DNA of 42,197 nucleotides from Prosthecobacter sp. (lineage in GTDB: Bacteria; Verrucomicrobiota; Verrucomicrobiia; Verrucomicrobiales; Verrucomicrobiaceae), in the NCBI RefSeq assembly GCF_014879935.1, contig NZ_JACSRD010000090.1:1-42197 (forward strand), read 5' to 3'. The position numbers and the translations under genes were made by a program. The notes under the pieces are model-generated. The model saw only the letters and a program-made list of their open reading frames with translations, did no database searches and was not told the DNA's origin. Shown here piece by piece: positions 42,073 to 42,197 of the stretch (position 1 is its first letter; every line of letters starts with the position of its first letter).

Positions 42073-42197
42073 ATGAACGATCTCATTTGCTACCAGTTCA
42101 GCCGGGACCGTGTTGAGGCCGGGGATGCCAAGGACTTCCTGTCCCGGTTTGGCAAGTTTCGTGTTCCCGTGGGCAAGCAGCTCCAGGGCATGATGAA
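42073..42197 (+). CDS. 5' part of an unidentified protein, cut by the window end
   Basis: An ATG at 42073 opens MNDLICYQFSRDRVEAGDA... for 41 codons to the window end. A strong Shine-Dalgarno sequence, GGAGGAG (42056-42062), stands 10 bp before it, inside the preceding fragment, whereas the genes of the locus to the left have no clear Shine-Dalgarno. This and the short distance to the fragment (3 bp) suggest these two belong together in a unit of different origin. The function is unknown. Confidence 0.5.
   Translation, partial: MNDLICYQFSRDRVEAGDAKDFLSRFGKFRVPVGKQLQGMM

Overview
The window reads as chromosomal DNA of a GC-rich Verrucomicrobiota bacterium, probably near Prosthecobacter/Verrucomicrobium. 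The grounds are SHD1 domains in six proteins, GYF_2 proteins, a zinc-ribbon/kinase/single-TM Ser/Thr kinase beside an ECF sigma factor, secreted proteins ending in a '...FFRL...' tail, and a SUMF1-type protein with an anchor-D-like domain. This assignment comes from family knowledge, not from a search. The length (about 42 kb) and a GAATTC at base 1 would fit a large-insert clone.

Left part (1-20 kb). Most genes are on the minus strand and functionally unrelated: an uncharacterised protein (203-901), a lower-GC two-gene island (1858-2823), an RNA helicase hrpB preceded by an overlapping PIN toxin/antitoxin pair (4035-7238), a TauE/SafE exporter and a CPA2 antiporter that share a 39-bp upstream element, and a 1196-aa secreted propeller protein (9755-13345). 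A LysR regulator (13435-14328), a SUMF1-type gene broken by one in-frame TAA (14484-16469), glyQS (16675-18453) and a small XRE protein follow on the plus strand. Noncoding stretches are rich in repeats: a 63-bp palindromic tandem array, two ~185-bp direct copies of a structured element plus a diverged relative, and a double hairpin after glyQS. A 19-codon fragment of a second hrpB 3' end lies at the left edge.

Right part (19.3-41.9 kb). This is one coherent locus. A divergent ECF sigma gene (19316-20047) faces a run of 14 same-strand genes with mostly 17-50 bp gaps. They encode secreted proteins, three candidate cell-wall-active proteins (NlpC/P60-like, RlpA/DPBB-like, CAP/SCP), a Ser/Thr kinase, an LRR lipoprotein, an RCC1-like propeller protein, a GYF_2/NPCBM/SHD1 membrane protein and a secretin-N-like/SHD1 protein. 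Four non-kinase membrane proteins reuse the kinase's architecture: an N-terminal CPxC...CPxC zinc ribbon, one TM helix, then a shared ~115-residue extracytoplasmic module with a '[FY]-[IV]-G-[VIL]-[ST]-R...TW..A..LAR' core. Each then carries a different C-terminal domain (laminin/ConA-like, Ig-like, LamG, WG repeats).

Three places upstream of genes in this locus carry TGTAACC-N17-TTG(A/G)(G/C)(C/G)G with identical 17-bp spacing, a candidate promoter for the adjacent sigma factor. The best hypothesis is an undescribed envelope sensing and remodelling system: a sigma factor drives wall enzymes and a kinase, and kinase-less paralogues share its sensor module. At the right edge (after 41909) the sequence changes character, with a headless ORF fragment and a gene with a strong Shine-Dalgarno, suggesting a recombination or clone junction.
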